64,000 nucleotides of DNA from Citrobacter telavivensis (GCA_009363175.1 CP045205.1:868001-932000), one strand, 5' to 3'; shown: positions 8,965 through 16,740, counted from the stretch's first letter. The notes: generated by a model from the sequence alone, not told the origin. Made by a program: numbers and translations.

Positions 8965-9918
8965 CTACTTCAATAACAATTCAGCGGTATGGCTGTTAGT
9001 GACTAAACAATTAATATATTTTCCACGTAATGCACCGAGAATACCGCTTAACTTTTCTTCACCCATTGCGATGCCGATGGAATAACGCGCCTGCTTTAAT
9101 TTGTTGGTTTCGATGGAGAGTGTTTTTTCGCTCATATTGGTCTCCACCGTTACGCCGTTGGTATCGTAAAAGCGCGAGCAAATGTCTCCGGCAACCTGCC
9201 GGGCGTGCAGGTCGTCGCTTTCTTCGCTACCGTAAAATGCGTGCCAGTTTGCGCCGTCGCGAATTGCCGGAGAACCGATCCCCACCAGTGCGACATCCAG
9301 ATTCTCCCAGTAGGCAGAAATCGACTTAAAGTGCTGAGACTGCATAATACCGTTACGGATCAATGGGTTTTCCAGCAGCGCCGGAAAATCGGCCAGGTGT
9401 GATTCTCCTTTCAGCTTTGCCGCCGCGCCGTAGGTCAGCGTATTGACGTGATAGCGGCTCTCAAGCTTGCCGGACGGCCCGCCGATGATCGGCACACAGA
9501 TCAACTGACGTGACTGGCTGGCTGGCGACAACCCCTCGACCAGCGCGCATACCGCACGTCCCCAGGAAAAACCAATGATGTCGCCGGGTTCCAGTAAACG
9601 TTCCAGCAACTGCGCGCCATGCACGCCCATCATTGCGAGTTGTTCCTCTTCCTGCTCGCTGTCGCAGGTGATCACCACCGCCTCTTTAAGACCGAATCGT
9701 TGTTTGAGTTGCTGTTCCAGCCACAGGTTTTCGTTGTAGTCGTAGTTGATGGCAATAGTGACAATGCCCTGTTCGCGACCGCGTTTCAGCAGGCGGCTGA
9801 TGGTGGTGCGATAAATCCCCAGTTCACGGGCGATCTGCGCTTGTGTCATATCCTGTTCGTAATAGAGCTGCGCTATTTTTACGATCAGGCGGATATCATC
9901 ACTGTTTTCCGTCGCCAT
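8965..9918 (-). CDS. sorC: SorC-family transcriptional regulator of the sorbose operon
   Basis: The 317-residue protein has an N-terminal helix-turn-helix (YEQDMTQAQIARELGIYRTTISRLLKR region, ~25-50) followed by a sugar-phosphate-binding domain of the SorC/DeoR-like effector class. The start is ATG 9918 with AGGAGT six bases upstream; an ATG at 9936 overlaps that ribosome binding site. SorC is known in Klebsiella as both repressor and activator responding to L-sorbose. As there, it is the first gene of the operon and should be transcribed from the 9919-10150 region, which carries three matching dyads. Confidence 0.92.
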   Translation of the reverse strand: MATENSDDIRLIVKIAQLYYEQDMTQAQIARELGIYRTTISRLLKRGREQGIVTIAINYDYNENLWLEQQLKQRFGLKEAVVITCDSEQEEEQLAMMGVHGAQLLERLLEPGDIIGFSWGRAVCALVEGLSPASQSRQLICVPIIGGPSGKLESRYHVNTLTYGAAAKLKGESHLADFPALLENPLIRNGIMQSQHFKSISAYWENLDVALVGIGSPAIRDGANWHAFYGSEESDDLHARQVAGDICSRFYDTNGVTVETNMSEKTLSIETNKLKQARYSIGIAMGEEKLSGILGALRGKYINCLVTNSHTAELLLK

Positions 9919-9930
9919 CTGTAGACTCCT

Positions 9931-10085
9931 GCACATTTGTGCAAATCACGAACCAGCCTTCTTGATCTGATATAACCTCATAAAAGCGGGAGTTCAAAGC
10001 AATTTTCTCTTCTTTCCACGTCCTGTACTGGCGGTTTATATTGCACATATGATGTGCGGGTCGATCGTTGTTGGCACAGATGTGC
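9931..10085 (-). promoter_or_regulatory. sor operon control region with three GCACA/TGTGC dyads (putative SorC operators)
   Basis: Three near-identical inverted repeats with GCACA and TGTGC arms lie upstream of sorC: 9931-9942 (2-bp spacer), 10043-10057 (extended GCACAT/ATGTGC arms, 3-bp spacer) and 10074-10085 (2-bp spacer). The first touches the sorC Shine-Dalgarno; the other two lie 125-155 bp upstream. The geometry fits a multimeric regulator that loops DNA. The assignment to SorC is inferred from position only. Confidence 0.5.
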
Positions 10086-10148
10086 AAGTAATCCTAATGT
10101 CTTGATTCTGCTGATTTTCATTCAACAAAATTGCAGGCTAAGATCGGC

Positions 10149-10206
10149 GACACTTTTGTGTCGAAAGGTGTGGCGGATCACAAATAGTGCAGAGGCCATT
10201 CTGCAC
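10149..10206. promoter_or_regulatory. Two further inverted repeats in the sorC-rluF intergenic region
   Basis: GACAC-TTTT-GTGTC at 10149-10162 and a 7-bp dyad GTGCAGA/TCTGCAC at 10187-10193 and 10200-10206 (6-bp spacer) lie between the sor dyads and the ERIC element. They could be operator sites or RNA stems; nothing in the sequence decides between them. A TCACA half-site at 10178 is not part of a correctly spaced CRP site. Confidence 0.3.
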
Positions 10207-10249
10207 GATTATTTTTTATCGCCAGCAAGGTAGGGTATATTCCGCATTT

Positions 10250-10376
10250 ATTACACAAAGCATTCAGGCTGTATCAAGGCGGCAAGGGAGCGAATCCTCT
10301 GGAGCATAGATAACTATGTGACTGAGGTGAGTGCGGGCAGCCAACGCAGAGACAGCCTGAAGGATAAAGTGTACAA
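10250..10376. repeat. ERIC (IRU) intergenic repeat upstream of rluF
   Basis: This ~125-bp imperfect palindrome contains the ERIC core: a CTATGTGACTGAGGTGAG segment, GGGCAGCCAACGCAGAG and a terminal GTGTAC. It is the reverse orientation of the copy at 17821. It ends a few bases before the rluF Shine-Dalgarno, so any promoter upstream would place the ERIC hairpin in the rluF leader. Confidence 0.85.
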
Positions 10377-10386
10377 AGGAGAAATT

Positions 10387-11265
10387 ATGCTGCCCGACTC
10401 ATCATCCATTCGACTCAACAAATACATCAGTGAAAGCGGAATCTGCTCGCGTCGCGAAGCCGATCGCTTCATCGAGCAAGGAAACGTCTTCATCAATGGC
10501 AAACGCGCCACCATTGGCGACCAGGTGATGCCTGGCGACGTCGTGAAGGTGAATGGTCGGTTGATTGAGCCGCGTGAAGCGGAAGATTTGGTCTTTATCG
10601 CACTGAATAAGCCGGTAGGGATCGTGAGCACCACTGAAGACAGCGAACGCGACAATATTGTTGATTTCGTTAACCACAGCAAGCGCGTGTTTCCGATTGG
10701 CCGTCTGGATAAAGACTCCCAGGGACTGATCTTTCTGACCAACCACGGCGATCTGGTGAATAAGATCCTGCGTGCCGGTAACGATCACGAAAAAGAGTAT
10801 CTGGTCACGGTCGACAAACCGGTTACGGATGAATTTATTCGTGGGATGAGTGCGGGCGTGCCGATTCTGGGCACCGTCACCAAAAAGTGTAAGGTGAAGA
10901 AAGAGGCGCCGTTTGTATTCCGCATTACTCTAATCCAGGGGCTGAACCGTCAGATCCGGCGCATGTGCGAACATTTCGGTTATGAGGTGACGAAGCTTGA
11001 ACGTACGCGCATCATGAACGTTAGCCTCTCCGGTCTGCCGCTGGGTGAATGGCGTGACCTGACGGATGATGAGCTAATTACGCTGTTTAAGCTTATCGAA
11101 AATTCCACTTCGGAAGCAAAACCGAAGGCGAAAGCGAAGCCGAAAACGGCGGGAATCAAGCGCCCGGTGGTGAAAATCGAAAAGACGGCGGAGAAAGAAA
11201 AATCACGCCCGGCGGCAAACGGTAAACGCTTTACCTCGCCGGGGCGTAAGAAGAAAGGGCGTTAA
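10387..11265 (+). CDS. rluF: 23S rRNA pseudouridine(2604) synthase
   Basis: The 292-residue protein has an N-terminal S4 RNA-binding domain (IRLNKYISESGICSRREADR) and an RsuA-type catalytic domain with the GRLDKDSQGLIFLTN motif, whose Asp is the pseudouridylation nucleophile. A lysine-rich C-terminal tail (KPKAKAKPKT) follows. It corresponds to E. coli RluF, which modifies U2604 of 23S rRNA. The start is ATG 10387 behind AAAGGAG; a longer reading frame from 10318 runs into the ERIC element and is rejected. Confidence 0.95.
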   Translation: MLPDSSSIRLNKYISESGICSRREADRFIEQGNVFINGKRATIGDQVMPGDVVKVNGRLIEPREAEDLVFIALNKPVGIVSTTEDSERDNIVDFVNHSKRVFPIGRLDKDSQGLIFLTNHGDLVNKILRAGNDHEKEYLVTVDKPVTDEFIRGMSAGVPILGTVTKKCKVKKEAPFVFRITLIQGLNRQIRRMCEHFGYEVTKLERTRIMNVSLSGLPLGEWRDLTDDELITLFKLIENSTSEAKPKAKAKPKTAGIKRPVVKIEKTAEKEKSRPAANGKRFTSPGRKKKGR

Positions 11266-11534
11266 CGTCTGCCGCGCGTTGGCGTATTCGCGGACCAGGA
11301 AAAAGAGGCCTCCGCATCCGGTTTATAAGCCTGCTTTTTCTTCAACTGACGGGCTTTTTTTGCCTCGGCTTCGCGCAAGACCATCAGCTTATCAATGTAC
11401 TCTTTCTTCACGCTGTTGGTTTCTGCGTTGGTCAACTGACGACCATGCGCGATACGGGCGCGATCAAGCAGCGTTTTCAGTTCGCGCTGTTCGCGCTCGG
11501 TCATCTCTTTTTGGGTAATGCGGGGGAGTGCCAT
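11262..11534 (-). CDS. yjbD: DUF3811 family protein YjbD
   Basis: The 90-residue basic, charged protein (LPRITQKEMTEREQRELKTL at the N terminus, TPTRGRR at the end) matches E. coli YjbD in length and in position next to rluF. It is convergent with rluF and overlaps its end by four bases. Its function is unknown; the high Lys/Arg/Glu content and helical pattern are all that can be read. Start ATG 11534 gives the family length. Confidence 0.9.
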   Translation of the reverse strand: MALPRITQKEMTEREQRELKTLLDRARIAHGRQLTNAETNSVKKEYIDKLMVLREAEAKKARQLKKKQAYKPDAEASFSWSANTPTRGRR

Positions 11535-11597
11535 ACGGGTGCCCTCTGTCTGCCAGGTGATTTCAGTGTACGGCAATACGCCACGGGCGGATAGCGC

Positions 11598-12356
11598 TCA
11601 GTCAGCAATACGCAGTTTTCCTGCGAAATCCTGCTGTGTATAACCCGTTGTTTTAAATCCCTTATCCGTAATGACGTGATCAATCTCTTTGAGCGTGGCG
11701 ATACACATCACGCCGTCCTGACCAAATTTAGTATGGTCGGCGAGAATCACGGATTTTTTACTCATTGCAATCATCGCTTTGGCAACGTAAGCCTCATCAA
11801 AGCTCTTCACGAGTATGCCATGCTGCGGTGAAATGCCGCCCGCACCGATAAAGCAGATATCGGCGTGAATCGCGTTAATCTGCTGGCATACCGAGACGCC
11901 CAGATTGGCGCGGAAATGGTAATCATATTCGCCGCCTAAGACATAGACACGCGCCTGGAGATTATGCTCTTTTATTTTATCGGCAATTAAGGCGGAATTG
12001 GTAATAACGGAAAATGCGAAAGGAGGTAAGTGTTCGGCAAGAATAAGATTCGTGGTACATGAATCAATAAACAGCGTATCGCGCTCGCTGACCATTCCCG
12101 CGGCGACTTTGCCAATTGCCATTTTTTCTTCACGATGCGCATCTATTCTTGCGCCAAATGCATCTTCCTGGACAACCTGTTTTTTGACTGCACCACCGTG
12201 AATTTTGGTGATCTGACCTTCAGACTCCAGTAAAGAGAGATCGCGGCGAATGGTTTCTGAGGTCACATTTAGCGTTTCTGATAATTTAATAACGGTCACT
12301 TCACCGAATTTGTTTAATTCATCAAGAATATGTTTTCTTCTTTTAATCGGGTTCAT
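11598..12356 (-). CDS. DeoR-family transcriptional regulator of the adjacent sugar-type operon
   Basis: The 252-residue protein has an N-terminal HTH_DeoR domain (RRKHILDELNKFGEVTVIKLSETLNVTSETIRRDLSLLE region) and a C-terminal DeoR sensor domain with the DTLFIDSCTT and YVLGGEYD segments that bind sugar phosphates. It is the last gene of a four-gene minus-strand operon, overlapping the HAD gene by 14 bases, and most likely represses it. The effector should be a phosphorylated intermediate of that pathway. Candidate target sites lie upstream of the PTS-like gene. Confidence 0.85.
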   Translation of the reverse strand: MNPIKRRKHILDELNKFGEVTVIKLSETLNVTSETIRRDLSLLESEGQITKIHGGAVKKQVVQEDAFGARIDAHREEKMAIGKVAAGMVSERDTLFIDSCTTNLILAEHLPPFAFSVITNSALIADKIKEHNLQARVYVLGGEYDYHFRANLGVSVCQQINAIHADICFIGAGGISPQHGILVKSFDEAYVAKAMIAMSKKSVILADHTKFGQDGVMCIATLKEIDHVITDKGFKTTGYTQQDFAGKLRIAD

Positions 12357-13206
12357 TATTTTCCGCCTGGGCCGAGCTTTGCCGCATGGTAACTGGATGC
12401 GCAGAGCAACGCAACCACTCCAGCGCACAGACGATACCCTCATCATCATTCGTGGTTGTCACATAGCGGGCCTGACGTTTCACACTCTCTGGTGCGTTGC
12501 CCATCGCGATGCCGAACCCGGCAACGGCAAACATACTGACGTCGTTCTGCTGATCGCCAATGGCGGCAATCTCTGCGGTAGGTCGATTTAATTGCCGGGC
12601 GATTTCATTTATCGCATAGCCTTTATTAATCTCGCTACGTTGAATATCAATATAATTGCCGCCAGTGATCGTCGCCTTATAGTCATCAGGCAGCAGGCTG
12701 TTTATTTTCAGGCACAGATCGTCGATTCTGTCGTGTTCTGCCACCAGCGTGATTTTAAATATATCGCGACGATTAAAGATATTCCCTGGTGCGGCGTTAA
12801 TAAGTGGTAACTCAAATAAGCTGGCCTCATACGATGTCCACGGAGCGATAAGGCGATCGTAACGGTGATAAATTGCCTGTGGAGTAAAAAAATGGTGAGG
12901 ATAGCGGGACAGCGAAATATGCCGGTCAATATCTCTGAGATCCATTTGGGTGAGCGCGGCAGAATGCAAAATGCGCTGCTGCGCCGTTTCAAGAATTTGC
13001 CCGCCGTTGAAGCCGGCGCACCAGCCAAACAGCGTCTCAACCTGCTGCTGTTGTAACAGGCGCGCCATGGAGGAGACCGGTCTGGCGGAACAGGCGGCCA
13101 GCAGACCGCCGTGCTGGCGAAATTCAACCAGCGCCTGACGCGTACGTGAACTGATGGTCTTCTGCGACGTCAGTAATGTTCCATCCAGATCGGTAACCAG
13201 TAGCAT
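12343..13206 (-). CDS. HAD-superfamily (Cof-type, IIB) sugar phosphatase
   Basis: The 287-residue protein begins MLLVTDLDGTLLTSQ, the HAD motif I with nucleophile and acid/base aspartates, and carries a C2-type cap. Motif IV is AIGDQQNDVSMFAVAG near residue 215, followed by GIAMGNAPESVK, typical of Cof/YidA phosphatases. It probably dephosphorylates a sugar phosphate made or imported by the neighbouring genes. It begins 15 bp after the TIM-barrel gene and overlaps the regulator gene. The substrate is not predictable. Confidence 0.82.
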   Translation of the reverse strand: MLLVTDLDGTLLTSQKTISSRTRQALVEFRQHGGLLAACSARPVSSMARLLQQQQVETLFGWCAGFNGGQILETAQQRILHSAALTQMDLRDIDRHISLSRYPHHFFTPQAIYHRYDRLIAPWTSYEASLFELPLINAAPGNIFNRRDIFKITLVAEHDRIDDLCLKINSLLPDDYKATITGGNYIDIQRSEINKGYAINEIARQLNRPTAEIAAIGDQQNDVSMFAVAGFGIAMGNAPESVKRQARYVTTTNDDEGIVCALEWLRCSAHPVTMRQSSAQAENNEPD

Positions 13207-13221
13207 TATTGTTCTCTGTGG

Positions 13222-14064
13222 TTATGCGTGCGCAATAAAGGGGGCTACGGCCTCTTTAGCGGCATTGCAAACCATATTGTCGATTGCCGTGCCGACGACC
13301 AGAATATTGACCCCGGTGTCCTTAAACGCTTTGGCATTGGCGAGGTTAATTCCGCCTTCTGCCAGCGTCGGGACGTCCACCGCGCTAACCAGCGCCCGAA
13401 GACGGTCTTTAATCATCTGCGGGATATCGCCTGCCGCCACGCCCTCATAGCTCATCCCGGTCATCAGGCCGATCATATCGACCCCCATCTCCTGCATGCG
13501 CTTCGCCACGCTGGCGACCTCTTCCGGGGTGCGTGCCGGAATGCCGAAGGTATGCAGGTCATCCGGATGACCAATGTAGGCGTCAACGGTCAGGCCATAT
13601 TCATGGGCGAGGTTGACGATGTCCTGCAGGTCGTCCCAGTCAGATTTGTGGGTGTGTAAACCGTCGGCCCCGGCGCGGGCAATCTCCAGAATCTCCGTTT
13701 CACTGAGCGGCACGGGCAGCGTTTCGGTAAACCCGCCCGCAATACCCACGGTGATGAAGATGTCGTCCGGCACCACATTACGCACACCGTGTACCGCTTC
13801 TGCCATCTGACCGTTGGTGATTTCGTGGCGGATTTGCTCCGCAGCGTGCATGTTGCTCACCCCCTTGTGTCCGCGAGCCAACGCCAGTGCCGGATGGTTG
13901 GGCTCCAGCAGTTTCACGCCTGCTTCACACACCGCTTTCGCCAGGCGCGCATCGTCGCCGGTGATCCCCGTACTGAGGATGGTTTGCCCGCCGTGCAACG
14001 CGATGGCATCTTTCACTTTCTGTAACGCTTTGGCGCGTTTTTTATTCATATCGCCTTTAAACAT
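13222..14064 (-). CDS. TIM-barrel protein of unknown function in a sugar-type operon
   Basis: The 280-residue protein looks like a (beta/alpha)8 phosphate-binding barrel. Regularly spaced strand motifs are TILSTGITGDDARLAKA, KLLEPNH, DIFITVGIAGG, ADGLHTHKSDW, VDMIGLMTGMSY and VPTLAEGGIN, with a terminal NILVVGTAIDN loop reminiscent of the phosphate site in NanE and KDPG-aldolase-like barrels. The start is ATG 14064 with AGAGGT upstream. It is encoded between the PTS-like gene (27 bp) and the HAD phosphatase (15 bp). It might be an epimerase or aldolase acting on the transported sugar phosphate; I do not recognise the exact family. Confidence 0.6.
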   Translation of the reverse strand: MFKGDMNKKRAKALQKVKDAIALHGGQTILSTGITGDDARLAKAVCEAGVKLLEPNHPALALARGHKGVSNMHAAEQIRHEITNGQMAEAVHGVRNVVPDDIFITVGIAGGFTETLPVPLSETEILEIARAGADGLHTHKSDWDDLQDIVNLAHEYGLTVDAYIGHPDDLHTFGIPARTPEEVASVAKRMQEMGVDMIGLMTGMSYEGVAAGDIPQMIKDRLRALVSAVDVPTLAEGGINLANAKAFKDTGVNILVVGTAIDNMVCNAAKEAVAPFIAHA

Positions 14065-14091
14065 GGTGTACCTCTGGTGTTGGTGCATTAA

Positions 14092-15678
14092 TTAACGGGC
14101 AGACGGCACAGATTCACTCTGTACGACAGCCTTAAAACGGTTCGCAACGATGGTGGTAATGCAGGTCATGATCATGACGGTGGCCATCACGATAGCCATC
14201 TGCAGCGCATTGCTGGATAAGAACGGTGAGGCGAAAGCCGGAACGTAGGCCACCCCTTTGACGTTAAAGAAGCCGAGCATCATGCCGCCCATTCCTGCCC
14301 AGAAAATGGCGGAGCCAAAGACGATTTTGTTGGCGAACATGAAGGGGTAGGCGGATTCCACGAAGGTCCCGAAGCCCAGGTTGATAAGCAGTCCTGGTGT
14401 GGCAACGGCCGCTTCGCTTTTTTCGCGTGGCGCGATGACGTTGGCCAGGTTGATACCGGCTGCGACCATGACCAGCCCGACCATGTCCACTGCACCGAGG
14501 AAGCTGACGCCGGATTTTTCCATCTCCAGCAGCACCAGTGGCAGGATGACCGCGTGATAGACGCCACCCAGAATGGCAGGCCAGATAACCAGACCGGCCA
14601 GCAGCCCGGCAAGAATCGGACTAAATGCCAGCGTGCTTTCGATAGCCAGTTTGATGTAGTTACCCGCGGAGAGCGCCAGTGGGCTCAACAGATAGTGCAT
14701 GATCAAGCCGGCAGCCAGGCCCGAAATACCGCCAGCAACGATGTTGACGGTGGTCATCGGGAAGCGCCAGTTCAGGCACAGTTCAAACAACCAGCGCACA
14801 AAAATCCCGGCCATCACGCCGCCAATAATCCCGCCGATCAGGCCGCCTTCAACAGAAAGCACCCCGGCGACGACCCCGGCCACAATAGAAACTTCATCAA
14901 GTTCGGAAATCTGTTTTGCCGCCAGCACAGCAACCAGCACCGGCAGCCCTTTCAGCAGGATTTCAAAGATATCGTTGAGTTTTTCCAGCCCGGGAATGTG
15001 GCTCAGGGCGAGTACGATCGCCATCGCGATAAAGCCCGGTAGCGCTGGAATCATGATGCTGCGAATGTTAAAGCGCTTGAGCAGGCTCTTTCCGGAACCG
15101 CCCTGTGAAGGTGACGCGCTGCCCAACTGGGGTTTGTACTTGATGCCCCAGTATTTACACAGCGAAGCCACGAAGGAGACCGCGCGGGTGCGGCTGGTGG
15201 TGCCGGTTGTGCCTGAAGTCGCGACCACATTGGCGCCTTTTGCGGCGACCAGTGCCATCGACGTGCCTCCGGTGCCGACGATAGGGGTTTTCATCTCCAC
15301 GGCGGCATCAAAAACGGCCTGGTTTGCTTTTACCGGATCGGCGCTCATCACGACGATCCCGTCGATCTCACCACGGCGGATCATTCCGGCTATCCGACTA
15401 TCGCTCTCGACGACGGAGGCATTCACCTCAGAGAGTTTGCCCTGGAAGATGCGTTGTGGTTTTGTTTGGTTTTCTGTGGTTAATGCATAGACGGAGGCGG
15501 GGGTGTCAGGTTTAGCGACATCCATCGAGGCATCTGCCGCGATGAACTGCACGGCGGCGACATCCACACCTGCGGCTTCGCACTGCTGATAAATCTCCTG
15601 GAGTAACTTTTCTGGCTCGGCGCCACCCAGGTTGTAGAGGTTGCCTCCACTGCTTCCAATAATCGCAATTTTTTTCAT
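14092..15678 (-). CDS. PTS EIIC-like membrane protein fused to an unusual N-terminal domain
   Basis: The 528-residue protein has two parts. Residues 1 to about 190 are soluble, starting MKKIAIIGSSGGNLYNLGG and including EIDGIVVMSADPVK, KTPIVGTGGTSMALV and VVATSGTTGTTSRT, suggesting a Rossmann-like or ligand-binding fold. Residues ~215-520 have around ten membrane segments with glycine-rich GGLIGGIIGGVMAGI and an FGTFVESAYPF motif like that of fructose-type EIIC proteins. No EIIB CPxG phosphorylation loop is present; the only soluble-domain cysteines, near residues 33 and 173, are not in that context. It is the first gene of the operon. It may be a PTS permease lacking its own EIIB, or a non-PTS transporter derived from one. 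Confidence 0.55.
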   Translation of the reverse strand: MKKIAIIGSSGGNLYNLGGAEPEKLLQEIYQQCEAAGVDVAAVQFIAADASMDVAKPDTPASVYALTTENQTKPQRIFQGKLSEVNASVVESDSRIAGMIRRGEIDGIVVMSADPVKANQAVFDAAVEMKTPIVGTGGTSMALVAAKGANVVATSGTTGTTSRTRAVSFVASLCKYWGIKYKPQLGSASPSQGGSGKSLLKRFNIRSIMIPALPGFIAMAIVLALSHIPGLEKLNDIFEILLKGLPVLVAVLAAKQISELDEVSIVAGVVAGVLSVEGGLIGGIIGGVMAGIFVRWLFELCLNWRFPMTTVNIVAGGISGLAAGLIMHYLLSPLALSAGNYIKLAIESTLAFSPILAGLLAGLVIWPAILGGVYHAVILPLVLLEMEKSGVSFLGAVDMVGLVMVAAGINLANVIAPREKSEAAVATPGLLINLGFGTFVESAYPFMFANKIVFGSAIFWAGMGGMMLGFFNVKGVAYVPAFASPFLSSNALQMAIVMATVMIMTCITTIVANRFKAVVQSESVPSAR

Positions 15679-15828
15679 AGCGGCCTCAAAGGTAGGGTAA
15701 GGGGTTATCTGTGTTGTAGTGGAATCATATTCCCAATCAAAACAAAATAAAGCAACATGAAAAGATCGATGACAATAACCGATGAGACAATGTGACTGGC
15801 TTAATTTTATGAAAATTCAGGGGTTACG

Positions 15829-15863
15829 TTGTTTTTTGTTTTATGTTGTTATTTGTTGTTTTG
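15829..15863. promoter_or_regulatory. TTGTT direct-repeat tract upstream of the PTS-like operon (possible DeoR-type operator)
   Basis: TTGTT occurs five times in 32 bases (starts at 15829, 15836, 15846, 15853 and 15856), about 150 bp upstream of the operon start. DeoR-family operators are often T-rich direct repeats of this kind. The rest of the 15679-16022 gap is AT-rich and holds no credible gene. Binding is inferred, not shown. Confidence 0.35.
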
Positions 15864-16022
15864 TGATGCACTTCAAATACTGTACCGGGAGTTGAAGTAC
15901 CAAAAGAAGGAATAACCTGGAAAGCGCCTCGCAGATTATGCCTTTCTGAAGTGACGATATGTCTTGCCTGAATTAGTTTACCCGAGCAGGGATGGTGCGC
16001 TTGTATTTTACTCAACAAATGC

Positions 16023-16038
16023 GTATAAAATTTTATAC
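16023..16038. promoter_or_regulatory. Perfect 16-bp palindrome before the HigBA-like operon (putative autoregulatory operator)
   Basis: GTATAAAATTTTATAC is a perfect palindrome ending 11 bp before the toxin start codon. Type II toxin-antitoxin operons are usually repressed by the antitoxin at such a site, and it contains promoter-like TATA sequence. The intact antitoxin may still bind it. Confidence 0.55.
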
Positions 16039-16049
16039 AAGGATGCGAT

Positions 16050-16405
16050 ATGCTGCTAAACAAGCAGGTACTTAGATCTGTTGCCTGGGTCGGGCATTCT
16101 TTCGAAGACTGCGCGATTTCCCGCCAGAGGTACGTAAAGATGCCGGTTACCCACTACATCGTGTCCAGGCGGGATTAGAGGCTGCTGACTGGAAACCGAT
16201 GCCTGAGATTGGGCGTGGTGTTGAAGAGCTCCGATTACGTAATGAAGCTGGAGCATACCGGATTATCTACCTTGCCCGCTTTGAGGATACCGTCTATGTG
16301 CTGCACTGTTTCAGTAAGAAAACGCAGCGGACTTCCGGGCAGGATAAACACATTGCGCAGGTTCGCTTTCAGGCGGTCTGTCAGGAACACAGGAGGCGTC
16401 AATGA
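16050..16405 (+). pseudogene. RelE/HigB-type (phage Gp49-like) toxin, frameshifted
   Basis: From ATG 16050 the frame reads MLLNKQVLRSVAWVGHSFE, matching the usual N terminus of Gp49-like HigB toxins. The rest of the family sequence then continues in another frame from about 16109: LRDFPPEVRKDAGY, GLEAADWKPMPEIGRGVEEL, AYRIIYLARFEDTVYVLHCF and SKKTQRTS. The expected GAAGACCTGCGC is read as GAAGACTGCGC, so one C near 16106-16109 has been lost. An ATG at 16199 could only make a C-terminal fragment. The stop overlaps the antitoxin start by ATGA, the arrangement of an intact operon. A sequencing error is possible. Confidence 0.75.
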
Positions 16406-16740
16406 GCCACGAAGTGGATACTAAAATTCGTCATGTCACTTCTGCACAGGCGAATATTTTTGCTGAACCAGGCTTTGATGACGCAGAAGCCAAACACCTT
16501 CAACAAGACGCAGAACGTGAAGTGGAACAACTCATCCGTCTCAAACAACAGCTTATGCAGGAAATCGCTGTCTGGATTGAAGAAAATCACATGAAACAAT
16601 CAGAGGCGGCGGTGAGATTAAATATCTCGCGGCCCCGCGTTTCCGATGTCGTTAACCAGAAAGCGAGCAAATTTACCCTGGATGCATTGGTCATGATGCT
16701 GATGAAGTTAGGAATACCGGTGACGGTGCAGGTAGGTTAG
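16402..16740 (+). CDS. HigA-like antitoxin, XRE-type HTH protein
   Basis: The 112-residue protein has a charged N-terminal half (EREVEQLIRLKQQLMQEI) and a C-terminal helix-turn-helix EAAVRLNISRPRVSDVVNQK, typical of the XRE antitoxins paired with Gp49-like toxins. It is intact although the toxin upstream is frameshifted. Its start overlaps the toxin stop by four bases. It should bind the 16-bp palindrome upstream of the operon and, if the partner were made, neutralise it. Confidence 0.85.
   Translation: MSHEVDTKIRHVTSAQANIFAEPGFDDAEAKHLQQDAEREVEQLIRLKQQLMQEIAVWIEENHMKQSEAAVRLNISRPRVSDVVNQKASKFTLDALVMMLMKLGIPVTVQVG

Noticed and set aside
10165..10190. CRP site upstream of rluF/sorC
   Set aside because: The TGTG and TCACA halves are four or five bases apart, not six.
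15824..16063. 79-residue open frame in the gap before the toxin pseudogene
   Set aside because: It runs through the T-rich tract and the palindrome and has no ribosome binding site or recognisable domain.
16199..16405. A separate 68-residue gene starting at ATG 16199
   Set aside because: Family-like sequence continues in frame upstream of this ATG, so it is the C-terminal part of a frameshifted toxin.
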